Assembly: GCF_944393015.1 (NCBI RefSeq)
Contig: NZ_CALXYQ010000001.1
Location: forward strand, 1-64,000
DNA: 64,000 nucleotides
Direction of reading: 5' to 3'
Origin: an uncultured Brachyspira sp.
GTDB taxonomy: Bacteria > Spirochaetota > Brachyspiria > Brachyspirales > Brachyspiraceae
Part shown: positions 42,572 through 52,381 of the stretch, piece after piece
Layout of the letters: each line of letters opens with the position of its first letter
Position numbering within the stretch: position 1 is the stretch's first letter
Position numbers and translations under genes: made by a program
Notes under the pieces: generated by a model
Database searches by the model: none
Seen by the model: only the letters and a program-made list of their open reading frames with translations
What the model was told of the DNA's origin: nothing

Positions 42572-45235
42572 ATGCAAGAAACATTTTTTGGAAGCGAAAA
42601 AGAAGAAAATCAAAAACTCACTCCTATGATGAGGCAGTATAAAGAAATAAAAGATAAATATAATGATAGTATACTTCTTTTTAGAATGGGGGATTTTTAC
42701 GAAGTATTTTTTGATGATGCAAAAGTAGTGTCCGATATATTGGGGCTTACACTTACAAAGAGAGCTAATGTGCCTATGGCCGGAGTGCCTTATCATGCTA
42801 TAGACAATTATTTATCAAGATTAGTTAAATCAGGAATGAAGATTGCTATATGCGATCAAATGGAAGATCCAAAACTTGCAAAAGGTATAGTAAAAAGAGA
42901 GGTTACTCAGGTTATAACTCCGGGTACTATTTCAGAAAATAAATATTTAGAATCAAAAAGCAATAATTATTTAGCTTCTGTAATAGTATCAAAAAGCGAG
43001 AAAAATGCTGCATTATCTATATGCGATATTTCTACAGGAGAACTTTATGCCACAGAAATAAATTCTAATTTAGAAAATCATAATGAAGCTTTAAAAGAAA
43101 TCATTAATGAACTTACAGAAGAAATTATAAGATTCTCTCCTAAAGAGATTATGACTATAGAATCCGTTTCTGAAAGCATTATTATAAAAGAAATTCAAAA
43201 TAAATTTAATAATGTATTTTACAGCACTACCCCAAATTATACTGCAGAATATTCTTATGCATATAAAACTTTAACTAATCATTTTAAAACAGTATCATTA
43301 AAAAGTTTTGGTATAGAAGAAAAACCTCTTTTAATATCATTATTAGGATCAACTATATTTTATATACAGGAGCTTTCAAAAACTTCTCTTGAGCATATTT
43401 CAAATATTAAGCTATATAATAGAAAAGATTCTATGACTTTGGATTATGCCACAATAGCAAGTTTGGAAATATTAGAAACTATAAGAAATGATAATAATAA
43501 AATGACATTGTTTGACACAATAGACAGAACAAAAACTTCTATGGGAGCAAGATATTTAAAAAGAATAATCGTAGAACCATTATTAAATATAGAAGAAATA
43601 AATAAAAGACTTAATAATGTAGAGTTTTTCTATAAAAATCAAAAGTTTATGTATAAAATAAGAGATTTGCTTCAGGATATTGGAGATATAGAAAGACTGG
43701 CATCTAAATTGGCTTTAGGAAGGATTAACCCAAAAGAATTAGTATCATTAAAAAGATTTTTAGTAGGTTCTCTTGAAGTTGTAACAGAACTTGCAATGAA
43801 TAACTTTGAAGATGTAAACTTTGAAGAAGTTAATGATATCAAAATAATAACTGATTTGATAGAGCGTGCAATATTAGAAGACCCGAAAGTCGTTATAAAT
43901 GAAGGCGACATTATAAAAGATGATTATGATGAAACATTAAAAAAATATAATGAAGCAAGAAGAGAAGGCAGGTCTTGGATAGCAGAACTTGAATATAATT
44001 ATAAACAAGATACAGGAATAAATAATCTTAAAATAAGATACAATAATGTTATAGGCTATTATGTAGAAGTAACAAAAGCAAATGTATCATCAGTTCCAAA
44101 TGATTTTATAAAAAGACAAACATTAATAGGAAGCGAAAGATATACTACAAGTAAATTAATGGAATATGAAACTATTATAAATGAAGCTAATGAAAAAAGT
44201 TATGCCTTAGAATACAATATATTTATTGAAGTTAGAAATAAAACCAATGAATATTTAAACTCAATATTAAAAATGGCAAGAGTAATTTCCATAATAGATG
44301 TTTATTCTTCGCTTGCATGCTTAGCTAAAGAAGATAATTATATAAAACCTATAATAACAGATGACGGCATAATAGATATAAAAGACGGAAGACACCCAGT
44401 CGTAGAAGTTAATCTAAAAACAGAAAGCTTCATTCCAAATGATACATATTTAGACAATAAAAATGAACATATGCTTATAATCACAGGTCCAAATATGAGC
44501 GGTAAAAGTACATATTTAAGACAAACAGCTTTGATAGTGCTTCTTGCTCAAATAGGTTCATTCGTTCCGGCATCAAGTGCTAAAATTTCTATAGTTGACC
44601 GTATATTTACACGCGTTGGGGCAAGCGATAATATAGCAAGAGGAGAAAGTACATTTTTAGTAGAAATGAATGAAACAGCATATATTTTAAATCATTGTAC
44701 GGATAAAAGTCTTGTTATAATGGATGAAATAGGAAGAGGTACTTCAACTTATGATGGGCTTTCCATTGCTTGGGCTATAGTTGAATATTTAGTTCATGAA
44801 GAAAATAAAAAAGCTAAAACTCTATTTGCTACGCATTACCATGAACTTACTATGCTTGAAGATTTGGAAGGTGTAAAAAATTATAAAGTATTAGTTGAAG
44901 AATATAAAGATGAAATAATATTCATGAAAAAAGTTACTGAAGGAGCAGCTAAATCCAGTTATGGTATATATGCAGCAAAAATAGCCGGTGCCCCTAATAA
45001 AGTTATAAAAAGAGCCACTGAAATATTAAAAAGATTAGAAGCTGATGCAAGTGTTCAGGTAGAAAATATAGAATTAAATACTCAAAAATCTAAAGATATA
45101 CTTCCGCTTTATGAAGAGCCTAAAATAATAGAAAAAGAAAGTGAAATAGAAAAAGAAATAAAAGATTTGAATATTAATACGATAACACCTCTTGATGCTA
45201 TGAATTTAATTAATAAATGGAAGAACATGATGTGA
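42572..45235 (+). CDS. mutS: DNA mismatch repair protein MutS
   Basis: 887 residues. The mismatch-binding N terminus has LLFRMGDFYEVFFDDA (the FxE wedge region). Connector and lever domains follow, then the ATPase: Walker A TGPNMSGKSTYLRQ, Walker B SLVIMDEIGRGTSTYDGLSI, ATHYHEL. The C-terminal Lys/Glu-rich tail precedes a short dimerisation helix (PLDAMNLINKWKNM). Weak SD. No mutL in the window. Confidence 0.96.
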   Translation: MQETFFGSEKEENQKLTPMMRQYKEIKDKYNDSILLFRMGDFYEVFFDDAKVVSDILGLTLTKRANVPMAGVPYHAIDNYLSRLVKSGMKIAICDQMEDPKLAKGIVKREVTQVITPGTISENKYLESKSNNYLASVIVSKSEKNAALSICDISTGELYATEINSNLENHNEALKEIINELTEEIIRFSPKEIMTIESVSESIIIKEIQNKFNNVFYSTTPNYTAEYSYAYKTLTNHFKTVSLKSFGIEEKPLLISLLGSTIFYIQELSKTSLEHISNIKLYNRKDSMTLDYATIASLEILETIRNDNNKMTLFDTIDRTKTSMGARYLKRIIVEPLLNIEEINKRLNNVEFFYKNQKFMYKIRDLLQDIGDIERLASKLALGRINPKELVSLKRFLVGSLEVVTELAMNNFEDVNFEEVNDIKIITDLIERAILEDPKVVINEGDIIKDDYDETLKKYNEARREGRSWIAELEYNYKQDTGINNLKIRYNNVIGYYVEVTKANVSSVPNDFIKRQTLIGSERYTTSKLMEYETIINEANEKSYALEYNIFIEVRNKTNEYLNSILKMARVISIIDVYSSLACLAKEDNYIKPIITDDGIIDIKDGRHPVVEVNLKTESFIPNDTYLDNKNEHMLIITGPNMSGKSTYLRQTALIVLLAQIGSFVPASSAKISIVDRIFTRVGASDNIARGESTFLVEMNETAYILNHCTDKSLVIMDEIGRGTSTYDGLSIAWAIVEYLVHEENKKAKTLFATHYHELTMLEDLEGVKNYKVLVEEYKDEIIFMKKVTEGAAKSSYGIYAAKIAGAPNKVIKRATEILKRLEADASVQVENIELNTQKSKDILPLYEEPKIIEKESEIEKEIKDLNINTITPLDAMNLINKWKNMM

Positions 45236-45323
45236 AAATATCATATTAATTTCATTGATTTTTTTATAAATTCAATTTTAAGAGGTTGCAAGCCGAAATT
45301 ATAGTATAATAATGAGGTGTACA

Positions 45324-45647
45324 ATGACTGAACAATATTACTACAAATCAACAACTGAAAGAGAATTCGACTGCGTAAAAGATGATGAGAGATTGATAGA
45401 AACTTTGTCTGATAAAGGCTATACTGTTTATGCCATTGCACAAAAATCTAATCAATTAATACCATATCATGAACATCCTTCCGAAGAAATGGTAATAGTA
45501 TTAAGCGGTAAAGTAAGATATATAGTAGAAGAAGAAATCGTGGATTTAGAAGAAGGCGATATTATAAGGGTAAGACCGCATTCTGTGCATTCCATGATAG
45601 GAATTTCTGAAAACGGTATATCTAATTTACTTTTAGTATTTATTTAA
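45324..45647 (+). CDS. Small cupin-domain protein
   Basis: About 107 residues, single cupin_2 barrel: YHEHPSEEMVIVLSGKVRYI (motif 1, HxH...E), then EGDIIRVRPHSVHSMIG (motif 2, with His). Such proteins bind a metal and a small ligand; no substrate is suggested. Start 45324 is chosen because GAGGTG upstream overlaps the earlier ATG at 45312. It follows mutS by 88 bases. Confidence 0.82.
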   Translation: MTEQYYYKSTTEREFDCVKDDERLIETLSDKGYTVYAIAQKSNQLIPYHEHPSEEMVIVLSGKVRYIVEEEIVDLEEGDIIRVRPHSVHSMIGISENGISNLLLVFI

Positions 45648-45725
45648 TCTTTTATAAATTAATAGTTAAAAAATATAATTGTATAATATAATAATCTAAA
45701 ATTATATTACACTAAAAATTTTCAG

Positions 45726-45971
45726 TATATACCTAAACAATTATATTTTGTCAATTTTTGCTTTTTTATGAATGTAAATAATATTTTTTTATAAAATAAA
45801 ATATTATTTTATATCGATCAAATATGTTTTATATGTAAGATAAATTATTAATTTTTGTAAAATAGTGAGTAATCAGCCGCACGTATAGTTGGCTATCCAT
45901 AATAATTTGCAATACTGTGCGGAAAGCCCATATGGTGAATATTTGACAAACTTAAAAATTTTCAGTATATA
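45726..45971. repeat. Dispersed promoter-ended repeat, copy R3a
   Basis: 246 bp with decayed interior. Left end, minus strand: TTGACA (45754-45749), 17 bases, TATATA (45731-45726). Right end, plus strand: TTGACA (45943-45948), 17 bases, TATATA (45966-45971). A partial right end of a still older copy abuts at about 45703-45725. Its right TATATA is shared with R3b. Confidence 0.65.
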
Positions 45972-46230
45972 CCTAAACAACTATAATTTGTCAAAAAAAT
46001 AGTTTTTATGTTTTTATTATTTCGGGGACTAGCCCCCGAACCCCCACTTCTTTTGTTGACACAAAGAAGCAAAAAGGCTATATTTTAACTTAAATTTGAT
46101 TAATTATATTACATGTAATACAATTTTAGTACGATTTAATACTAATTTTATACTTGCACTTTTTGGTTCTTTTTGCGGCGGGAAAAAGAACAATAAAAAA
46201 ATTGACAAACTTAAAAATTTTCAGTATACA
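45966..46230. repeat. Dispersed promoter-ended repeat, copy R3b
   Basis: 265 bp. Left end: TTGACA (45994-45989, minus), 17 bases, TATATA (45971-45966). Right end: TTGACA (46202-46207), 17 bases, TATACA (46225-46230). This is the plain form, without the GC-rich blocks B and C found in R1, R4 and R5: it has TTCGGGG/CCCCGAA, ACTTCTTTTGTTGACACAAA, AAAGGCTATATTTTAACTTA and TTTTTGCGGCGGGAAAAAG. The stretch 45648-46314 contains no gene. Confidence 0.75.
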
Positions 46231-46314
46231 CTAAATATATTTCAAATGTAAAAATTGAAATGGATTATTTTTAATATAAAAGTATTAATTAAAAAATTTA
46301 ATACAAATACTAAA

Positions 46315-46833
46315 TTACTTGAAATCTTTATAAAGCATACTAGGCTGAACATCAGTATTATTCTGGTATTTGCTGCTTGTATACTCTTCATATTCTCCGT
46401 CTATTGTATGATAATAAAGCTGAGCTATTTCAACCCCTGGATATATTATTATAGGCTTTATACAGAAAATTTCTAAAGTCCAGTATCCTGCAAATCCTAC
46501 ATCTCCGAAACCAGCAGTAATATGAATAAATATTCCAAGCCTTCCTATAGATGATCTGCCCTCTATCATAGGAACAAATTTTTTTGTATTAGTATATTCT
46601 AAAGTTCTGCCTAAATATAATTCATTAGGCTTTAATTGATAACCGCTTTCTGGTATTATTATTTCCTCTACTTCATTTGGTTTTTTCATATCAAGAACAT
46701 TATCTTTATATACCAAAAGTTTATCATGAAGTTTTACATTATAACTATTTGAATTTAATTGTTTTCTATTGAATGGTTCTATTATTATATCTTTACCGAG
46801 ATTTTTTTCTATTTCAAGCCCTGACAAAATCAT
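46315..46833 (-). CDS. dcd: dCTP deaminase
   Basis: 172 residues, trimeric dUTPase-like fold. EGRSSIGRLGIFIHITAGFG (about 91-110) holds the catalytic Glu and nucleotide contacts; GFAGYWTLEI follows. The enzyme deaminates dCTP to dUTP, or directly to dUMP if bifunctional; the sequence seen does not decide. SD AGGAAAA. It is divergent from pgi and its 3' end faces the right-end promoter of R3b. Confidence 0.9.
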   Translation of the reverse strand: MILSGLEIEKNLGKDIIIEPFNRKQLNSNSYNVKLHDKLLVYKDNVLDMKKPNEVEEIIIPESGYQLKPNELYLGRTLEYTNTKKFVPMIEGRSSIGRLGIFIHITAGFGDVGFAGYWTLEIFCIKPIIIYPGVEIAQLYYHTIDGEYEEYTSSKYQNNTDVQPSMLYKDFK

Positions 46834-46933
46834 TTATTTATTTTCCTGCAATTTATTTTAAATTATTTCACTTTATTTTTCGGTATTATTATAGTATAAT
46901 TTATCGAGCAAAATAAAATGAGGGAGTTATTAA

Positions 46934-48265
46934 ATGCTATCTATAAATTATAAAAACGTTTTAGGATTTTTACAAGAGCATGAATTGGAATATCTTGCTG
47001 AGCATGCTAAATATGCAAATGAACTTCTTGAAAACAAAAAAGGTGCCGGAAATGACTTTTTAGGCTGGGTTAATTTACCAACTGAAGCTTTGAAAATGGT
47101 TAAAGAAATCGATGAATTAGCTAAAGAAATAAGAGAAAATGCTGAAGTATTAGTATCTGTTGGTATAGGCGGTTCTTATTTAGGCGGTAAAGCAGTAATT
47201 GAATCATTTTTGAATCCTTTCTCTCAAGCTAAAAAAGGAAATACTCAGGTTGTATATGCCGGTCATAATATGAACGGAGAATATTTCAAACATTTATTAG
47301 ATTATTTAGAGGGAAAAGACTTCTATATTAATGTTATATCAAAAAGCGGTACTACAACTGAACCTGCTATAGCTTTCAGAATGTTAAAAGAATATGCTGA
47401 AAAAAGATATGGTAAAGACGGTGCTGCTAAAAGAATAATCGCTACTACAGATAAAGCAAAAGGAGCTTTAAAAACATTATCTACAGAAAATAAATATAGA
47501 ACTTTTGTAATACCTGATGATGTAGGCGGAAGATATTCAGTTCTCACTCCTGTAGGACTTATACCTATAGCTGTTGCTGGAATCAATATCGAAGAGTTTG
47601 TTAAAGGCTTTGATTCTATGGCAAAAATAACTAAAGAAATGGATTATAAGAAAAATCCTTCTATGTTATATGCTATGATAAGAAATGCTCTTTATAATAA
47701 AGGATTCAGCACAGAAATAATGGTTAACTATATACCTAGAATGCATTATGTATCTGAATGGTGGAAACAATTATACGGTGAAAGTGAAGGTAAAGATAAA
47801 AAAGGTATATTCCCTGCTTCTGTTGATTTCTCTACTGACTTACACTCTTTAGGTCAATTCATACAAGACGGTAAAAGAGGATTATTTGAAACAGTTATAA
47901 GAGTTGATAAAGAAGATATTGACTTAAAAATGAAAAAAGAAGATTCTGATTTGGACGGACTTAATTATTTAGATGGAAAATCTTTACATGAAATTAACAA
48001 ATCAGCATTAGAAGCTACAGTTCTTGCCCATGTTGATGGAGGAGTACCAAATATCATAATAGATTTAGATAAAATTACTCCATTCACTATTGGAGAGCTT
48101 TTGTACTTCTTTGAAAAAGCATGCGGAATATCTGGACATATACTTGGAGTTAATCCATTCGATCAGCCCGGTGTAGAAGCATACAAGAAAAATATGTTTG
48201 CTATGCTTGGTAAAAAAGGTTATGAAGAAATGGGTAAAACTTTAAGAGCTAGATTAGAAAAATAA
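46934..48265 (+). CDS. pgi: Glucose-6-phosphate isomerase
   Basis: 443 residues, the short bacterial form. SIS domains: VSVGIGGSYLGGKAVIESF (sugar-phosphate site), VISKSGTTTEPA, DVGGRYSVLTPVGL, and GESEGKDKKGIFP plus FDQPGVEAYK near the C terminus, carrying catalytic Glu and Lys. Links glucose from the PTS and glycosidase locus to glycolysis. SD GAGGGAG; terminator at 48292-48333. Confidence 0.96.
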   Translation: MLSINYKNVLGFLQEHELEYLAEHAKYANELLENKKGAGNDFLGWVNLPTEALKMVKEIDELAKEIRENAEVLVSVGIGGSYLGGKAVIESFLNPFSQAKKGNTQVVYAGHNMNGEYFKHLLDYLEGKDFYINVISKSGTTTEPAIAFRMLKEYAEKRYGKDGAAKRIIATTDKAKGALKTLSTENKYRTFVIPDDVGGRYSVLTPVGLIPIAVAGINIEEFVKGFDSMAKITKEMDYKKNPSMLYAMIRNALYNKGFSTEIMVNYIPRMHYVSEWWKQLYGESEGKDKKGIFPASVDFSTDLHSLGQFIQDGKRGLFETVIRVDKEDIDLKMKKEDSDLDGLNYLDGKSLHEINKSALEATVLAHVDGGVPNIIIDLDKITPFTIGELLYFFEKACGISGHILGVNPFDQPGVEAYKKNMFAMLGKKGYEEMGKTLRARLEK

Positions 48266-48291
48266 TTATTATTGATTATAATATTATTAAT

Positions 48292-48333
48292 AAGGCTGAT
48301 AGTAAATTGTAAATAAAATTTATTATCAGCTTT
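48292..48333. terminator. Terminator after pgi
   Basis: AAGGCTGATA/TATCAGCTTT (one G-T), extended by inner AT pairs, T-rich afterwards; shared with the converging methyltransferase gene. Confidence 0.75.
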
Positions 48334-48350
48334 AATTTTTTATATATCTA

Positions 48351-48971
48351 TTATTTTTGTCCTACAACAGAATATATAAAACCTTTTATTTGTTTTTTAT
48401 CTATTACTTTAAATCCGTTTTTTATCATTAGTTTAGATATACCTTCTTTGTTTTCTGTATGACAATCTCCGCTTTTCATTATCTTAAATAAAATATGATT
48501 GTCTATCCAAGCTGCAATTCCGCCAACTCCTGTATCTGATAATATATAAAGTCCTCCTTTTTTGAGAACTCGATAAGCCTCTCTCATAGCCTCATTAGGA
48601 TATGGATAATGATGAAAACTTTGTATACATGTTACTATATCAAAAGCATCATCATCAAAAGGAAGTTTATTGGCACTGCCCAAAATAAATTGAGCATTCT
48701 CAATATTTTTAGATTTTGCAATCTTTATCATCTCTTCTGATAAATCAAGTCCATAAAATTCTGCCATTTCTTTATCTTTTAGCATATTTATTAAATAACC
48801 TGTTCCAGAGCCTATATCTAGAAGTTTATTATAATCTATATTTTTTAAATATTCTGACACATAATTGCAGCTTATTTTTCCGTATTTAGAATAATAAATA
48901 GTATCTTTTTCATCATAAATACTAGCTTGCCTATTGAAATGTTCTTTTGATAATTTTTCATAATCTTTCAT
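48351..48971 (-). CDS. Class I SAM-dependent methyltransferase
   Basis: About 206 residues, Methyltransf_11 type. Motif I LLDIGSGTGYLINML (about 43-57), GLDLSEEMIKIAK, motif III-like FDDDAFDIVTCIQSFHHYP, then LKKGGLYILSDTG. Start 48971 is preferred: GGAAAA precedes it and the N terminus MKDYEKLSKEHFNRQA fits the family, while the earlier ATG at 49013 lies inside a palindrome. Substrate unknown (small molecule or quinone-like). Confidence 0.83.
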   Translation of the reverse strand: MKDYEKLSKEHFNRQASIYDEKDTIYYSKYGKISCNYVSEYLKNIDYNKLLDIGSGTGYLINMLKDKEMAEFYGLDLSEEMIKIAKSKNIENAQFILGSANKLPFDDDAFDIVTCIQSFHHYPYPNEAMREAYRVLKKGGLYILSDTGVGGIAAWIDNHILFKIMKSGDCHTENKEGISKLMIKNGFKVIDKKQIKGFIYSVVGQK

Positions 48972-48993
48972 AAATATTTTCCATACATGAATA

Positions 48994-49013
48994 ATGTTAG
49001 TATATTCTAACAT
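48994..49013. promoter_or_regulatory. Palindrome upstream of the methyltransferase gene
   Basis: ATGTTAG-TATATT-CTAACAT, 7 bp arms and 6-base spacer, about 22 bases upstream of the chosen start. Possible repressor site; it would also lie in the leader RNA as a hairpin. Confidence 0.35.
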
Positions 49014-49185
49014 TTAAAATAATTAAATCAATAATAAATTTTCACTAATATTTTCATATATTCAATTATGTAAATATAAATTATTTTGAAAAAAACACAT
49101 GATTTCATATTATTTTTAGATTGTATTTATTTCTATTTATTGTATAAACTGTTTTATATAGCAATAATTTTTAAAGGAAAACATT

Positions 49186-49872
49186 ATGAAAAAAATATTA
49201 ATACTCTTTACTATTGTGATATCTTTTATATCAATAATATCATGCTCTAATCAATCAGAAAAACAAAATAATAATTCACAGCAAAATGCACAAAAAATGA
49301 TAAAAACAGGAGAATGGGATATTAATCCTAAACAAATAAATGAAGTAGATGAAAATATAAAAACAATTTTTGATAATACTGTAAAGAATTTATTAGGCGT
49401 AAAAAGAGAATTAATGCTTTATTTAGGAAATCAAACAGTTAATGGTATAAATTATGCTTTTATATGCCGAAGCGAAATAACATATCCTTCAGCATTGCCT
49501 TATTATGAAATTATTATATGCAATGTATCTCCTTCAAATGAAATATCTATAGTAAAATTAGAAAAGATAATAGAAAGCAGTCAGAGCAGTGTCGGCGGAA
49601 TAGTATGCACATCATCCGATGAAGCTAAAATTAATATATCAAATTCTAAAGAAGCTAATGATATTATTAAAATATTTAAAAATGCTGTTAAAGATATTAA
49701 AGATATAAAATATACTCCAGAACTTTATGCTGCAAGCCAAGTTGTAAAAGGAATCAATTATTATTTTATAGCTCATGCAGAACTTAATGATGGAACTCAT
49801 TCAATAAAATTACTAACAATAAATAATTTTACAGAATCAAGCGAAGTCATTGAAGTAAAAAATATTTTATGA
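49186..49872 (+). CDS. Lipoprotein with two cystatin-like repeats
   Basis: 228 residues. Lipobox IISC (Cys20), Gln/Asn-rich linker to about 40, then two similar domains: LMLYLGNQTVNGINYAFICR (about 87-106) and ELYAASQVVKGINYYFIAHA (about 183-202). Each has the cystatin Q-x-V-x-G loop followed by the Asn-Tyr strand. Cystatins block papain-like proteases with this loop. The lipid anchor would place it in the envelope. Fold and motif are read by eye; inhibitory function is inference. SD AAAGGA. Confidence 0.6.
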   Translation: MKKILILFTIVISFISIISCSNQSEKQNNNSQQNAQKMIKTGEWDINPKQINEVDENIKTIFDNTVKNLLGVKRELMLYLGNQTVNGINYAFICRSEITYPSALPYYEIIICNVSPSNEISIVKLEKIIESSQSSVGGIVCTSSDEAKINISNSKEANDIIKIFKNAVKDIKDIKYTPELYAASQVVKGINYYFIAHAELNDGTHSIKLLTINNFTESSEVIEVKNIL

Positions 49873-49986
49873 TATTAAGAATTCAGAAGTTATGTAAACT
49901 CATTATTAAAAATATTATAGTCAATTAACATAACAATGCAGATTTATGATATCCTTAACCGATAATAATCTGTAAGAGGTATCAAC

Positions 49987-51657
49987 ATGAGAAACATAAG
50001 ATATAAATATTTGTTTGTTATTTTATCGGTAGTATTCATTTCTACTTTAGAAAATTTATATGGTCAAATCGCCGTAAATACCTATTCTTTAGAAATTACT
50101 ACTAACGATATAGAAATAGTAAAGTTTATAAATGGATATCAGCTTTATTTAAAGAAAAAGCCGAATGTATACGGATATAGAATACAATTAAAAGGACAAG
50201 ACGGTTTTAATTCTTATCTTTATATTGATAATAGCGGCAATACTAACTCTATAGTCAGAATAAGAGAAAGCGATTATCATTATAAACTTGGGGAAGTATT
50301 TAAAGTATTTATTCCGCAAAATGTATATTTGGATAGAAGAAACAATAATTCTTCATTTACTTTAAGGGATAATATTACTCTAATTTTAGAGGCCTATAAT
50401 ATCAACAATGAGATTTTAATAAATAATGAAATAATATTAAAGGCAAATAATGCTGAAATTTCAACACCTACTATAACACTTAGAAATGTTGAAAAAGAAG
50501 GCGATCTATATGCATTTTATCTATACTACTCCGGAGGCGATAACGGAGAATATGCATTTTATGTAAGAGAAGGAAGAACAAATACATCATATAAATTAAT
50601 AGATACTTCTTATGGAAATACCGGAAATTATGACAGCAGCGGTATTGTATTAGAAGATACTTTTAATAGATCATTGGGTAAAAAACTTTATATAAAAGCA
50701 TATTTTAAACAGCTGCCTGAGGATAGATATTTATCTTTCAATGTATTTAATACTCAGGGTGAAAGCTTTACTTATCCTATAGATTATGTTATAGAAACTA
50801 CAAATGTACAAAAGGAAGCAGTACCTCCTCAAATGCCTAGCGGAGGAAATGAAGGCCCTGTACAAATAAGACCTAGAGATAGAGTGATAGAAACTTCTAC
50901 AAATACCATAATAGTAAAAAAAGATGCTCAGCCTCAAAAAGAAAATAATGAGATAAAAATTTTATCTTCTGCTAATATTGTTGAAAAACCTGTAGAAGAA
51001 GAAAAAGCTATAGAAGAACCTGAAGTAAAAGAAAATTTCAATTATAACTTGGAAGCTATGGATAATTTAAATAATGCTAGTAAATCATTCAATACTCCTA
51101 ATAATTATGTAAAAGATAAAGAAGAATTGAGCGATAAAGTTAAAAGCATTATTAAAAGATACAAAGATGAAGGAAGTATCGATTTAGTTGTAGTGCTAGA
51201 TACAACAGAAAGTATGCATCCTTATTTGAAAACCATAAAAAGAGATATAAGAGGTATGATTACAGAATTATTCGATAATCATAAATATTCAAGAGTAGGT
51301 TTTTTGCTTTACAGAGATGTTAAAGATACTTATCTTACAAAAAAAATAGACTTCAGCGATAATATTAACTTTATAAATAGAGAAGTTAATTATTTCTATG
51401 CAGCAGGAGGCGGAGATAAAGCAGAACCTATGTATGAAGCTTTGCAGGAAGCATTAGAAACATTTGATTATATTAATCAGAAAAGATTGATAATAGTTCT
51501 TACAGATGCACCTGCTAAAGTTATTGGAAGAGCTAATTTGGATTTGAATTTATCTACAGCTAAAGAAAAAAATGTTACTGTAGAATTTATATTAGCTTCA
51601 GAAATAGAGGAAGAAGAAGATCTTTCTGATGATTATTTATACTTCTTTAATTTCTAA
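49987..51657 (+). CDS. Secreted VWA-domain protein
   Basis: 556 residues. Signal peptide (about 1-28, ending LYGQ), two beta-rich domains (about 30-140 and 165-270), a disordered Glu/Pro/Lys linker (about 275-385), then a von Willebrand A domain (about 395-556) with MIDAS DTTES and AGGGDKAEPMYEAL and LTDAP supplying the other metal ligands. Probably a surface or periplasmic adhesion or scaffold protein. SD AGAGG. Follows the cystatin-like lipoprotein by 114 bases; ends at the terminator 51680-51711. Confidence 0.85.
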   Translation: MRNIRYKYLFVILSVVFISTLENLYGQIAVNTYSLEITTNDIEIVKFINGYQLYLKKKPNVYGYRIQLKGQDGFNSYLYIDNSGNTNSIVRIRESDYHYKLGEVFKVFIPQNVYLDRRNNNSSFTLRDNITLILEAYNINNEILINNEIILKANNAEISTPTITLRNVEKEGDLYAFYLYYSGGDNGEYAFYVREGRTNTSYKLIDTSYGNTGNYDSSGIVLEDTFNRSLGKKLYIKAYFKQLPEDRYLSFNVFNTQGESFTYPIDYVIETTNVQKEAVPPQMPSGGNEGPVQIRPRDRVIETSTNTIIVKKDAQPQKENNEIKILSSANIVEKPVEEEKAIEEPEVKENFNYNLEAMDNLNNASKSFNTPNNYVKDKEELSDKVKSIIKRYKDEGSIDLVVVLDTTESMHPYLKTIKRDIRGMITELFDNHKYSRVGFLLYRDVKDTYLTKKIDFSDNINFINREVNYFYAAGGGDKAEPMYEALQEALETFDYINQKRLIIVLTDAPAKVIGRANLDLNLSTAKEKNVTVEFILASEIEEEEDLSDDYLYFFNF

Positions 51658-51679
51658 TATATGTTGATAATAATGAATG

Positions 51680-51711
51680 AAAAGCCCTTACCAAATAAGG
51701 TTTGGGCTTTT
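51680..51711. terminator. Bidirectional terminator
   Basis: AAAGCCC/GGGCTTT with inner pairing, A-rich one side and T-rich the other; between the converging VWA and PAP2 genes. Confidence 0.75.
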
Positions 51712-51718
51712 ATTATAT

Positions 51719-52309
51719 TTATGGGTTATCGAATTTATTTATGATTGGAATTTGATTTAATCTGTATTCAATATTCAATCTCTTAAAAATAAAATAAGTT
51801 AAACAAGATACGCTTATCCCAATGAATGCCCCAAATACTACATCGCTAGGATAATGAACTACTAAATAAATTCTTGAAAAGCCTATTAATGCTGCAATCA
51901 ATACAGCTATAAAACTATATTTCTTATTAAAATAAAGAAAAATAGGAAAAAGCACAGCAAATGATGCAGTAGTATGTGAGGAAGGACATGAAAATGAAGT
52001 TTCAAGATGCTTTCCAACAGCAATCCAATATTCATTATAAACGGGATCTGTAAAAGGACGTTCTCTTGCTATTAATGGTTTTAATATAATAGCTCCTAGC
52101 AATATAGATATGAATAAACTTACAGCCATATTAATACCGCAGACTCTAGTCCTTTTTATGAATATTAATATAATTGTAAATACTATCAAAGGAATTGATT
52201 CTCCTAAATATGTTATAGATGAAAAAAACAAATCTAATATTTGATAATTATTATGTAAACTATGAGCAAATTCTATTATAGTTTTATCGAATATATTTAT
52301 TATCTGCAT
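51719..52309 (-). CDS. PAP2-family phosphatase
   Basis: 196 residues, about five membrane helices. The three PAP2 motifs are intact: KPLIARERPF (KxxxxxxRP), CPSSHTTASF (PSGH-like) and SRIYLVVHYPSDVVFG (SRxxxxxHxxxD). These enzymes dephosphorylate undecaprenyl-PP or phosphatidate at the periplasmic face. SD AGGAA. The left-end promoter of repeat R4 (-10 at 52387-52382) faces this gene with a 73-base leader. Confidence 0.9.
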   Translation of the reverse strand: MQIINIFDKTIIEFAHSLHNNYQILDLFFSSITYLGESIPLIVFTIILIFIKRTRVCGINMAVSLFISILLGAIILKPLIARERPFTDPVYNEYWIAVGKHLETSFSCPSSHTTASFAVLFPIFLYFNKKYSFIAVLIAALIGFSRIYLVVHYPSDVVFGAFIGISVSCLTYFIFKRLNIEYRLNQIPIINKFDNP

Positions 52310-52381
52310 TTACTATTCCTATAATTAATTTTTTAATAAAACAATTATATTATAAATATGTAATAAATTTTTTAGTAATAG

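Noticed and set aside
45241-45441. Minus-strand ORF opposite the cupin gene
   Set aside because: Overlaps the SD and start of a clear cupin gene and has no supporting features.
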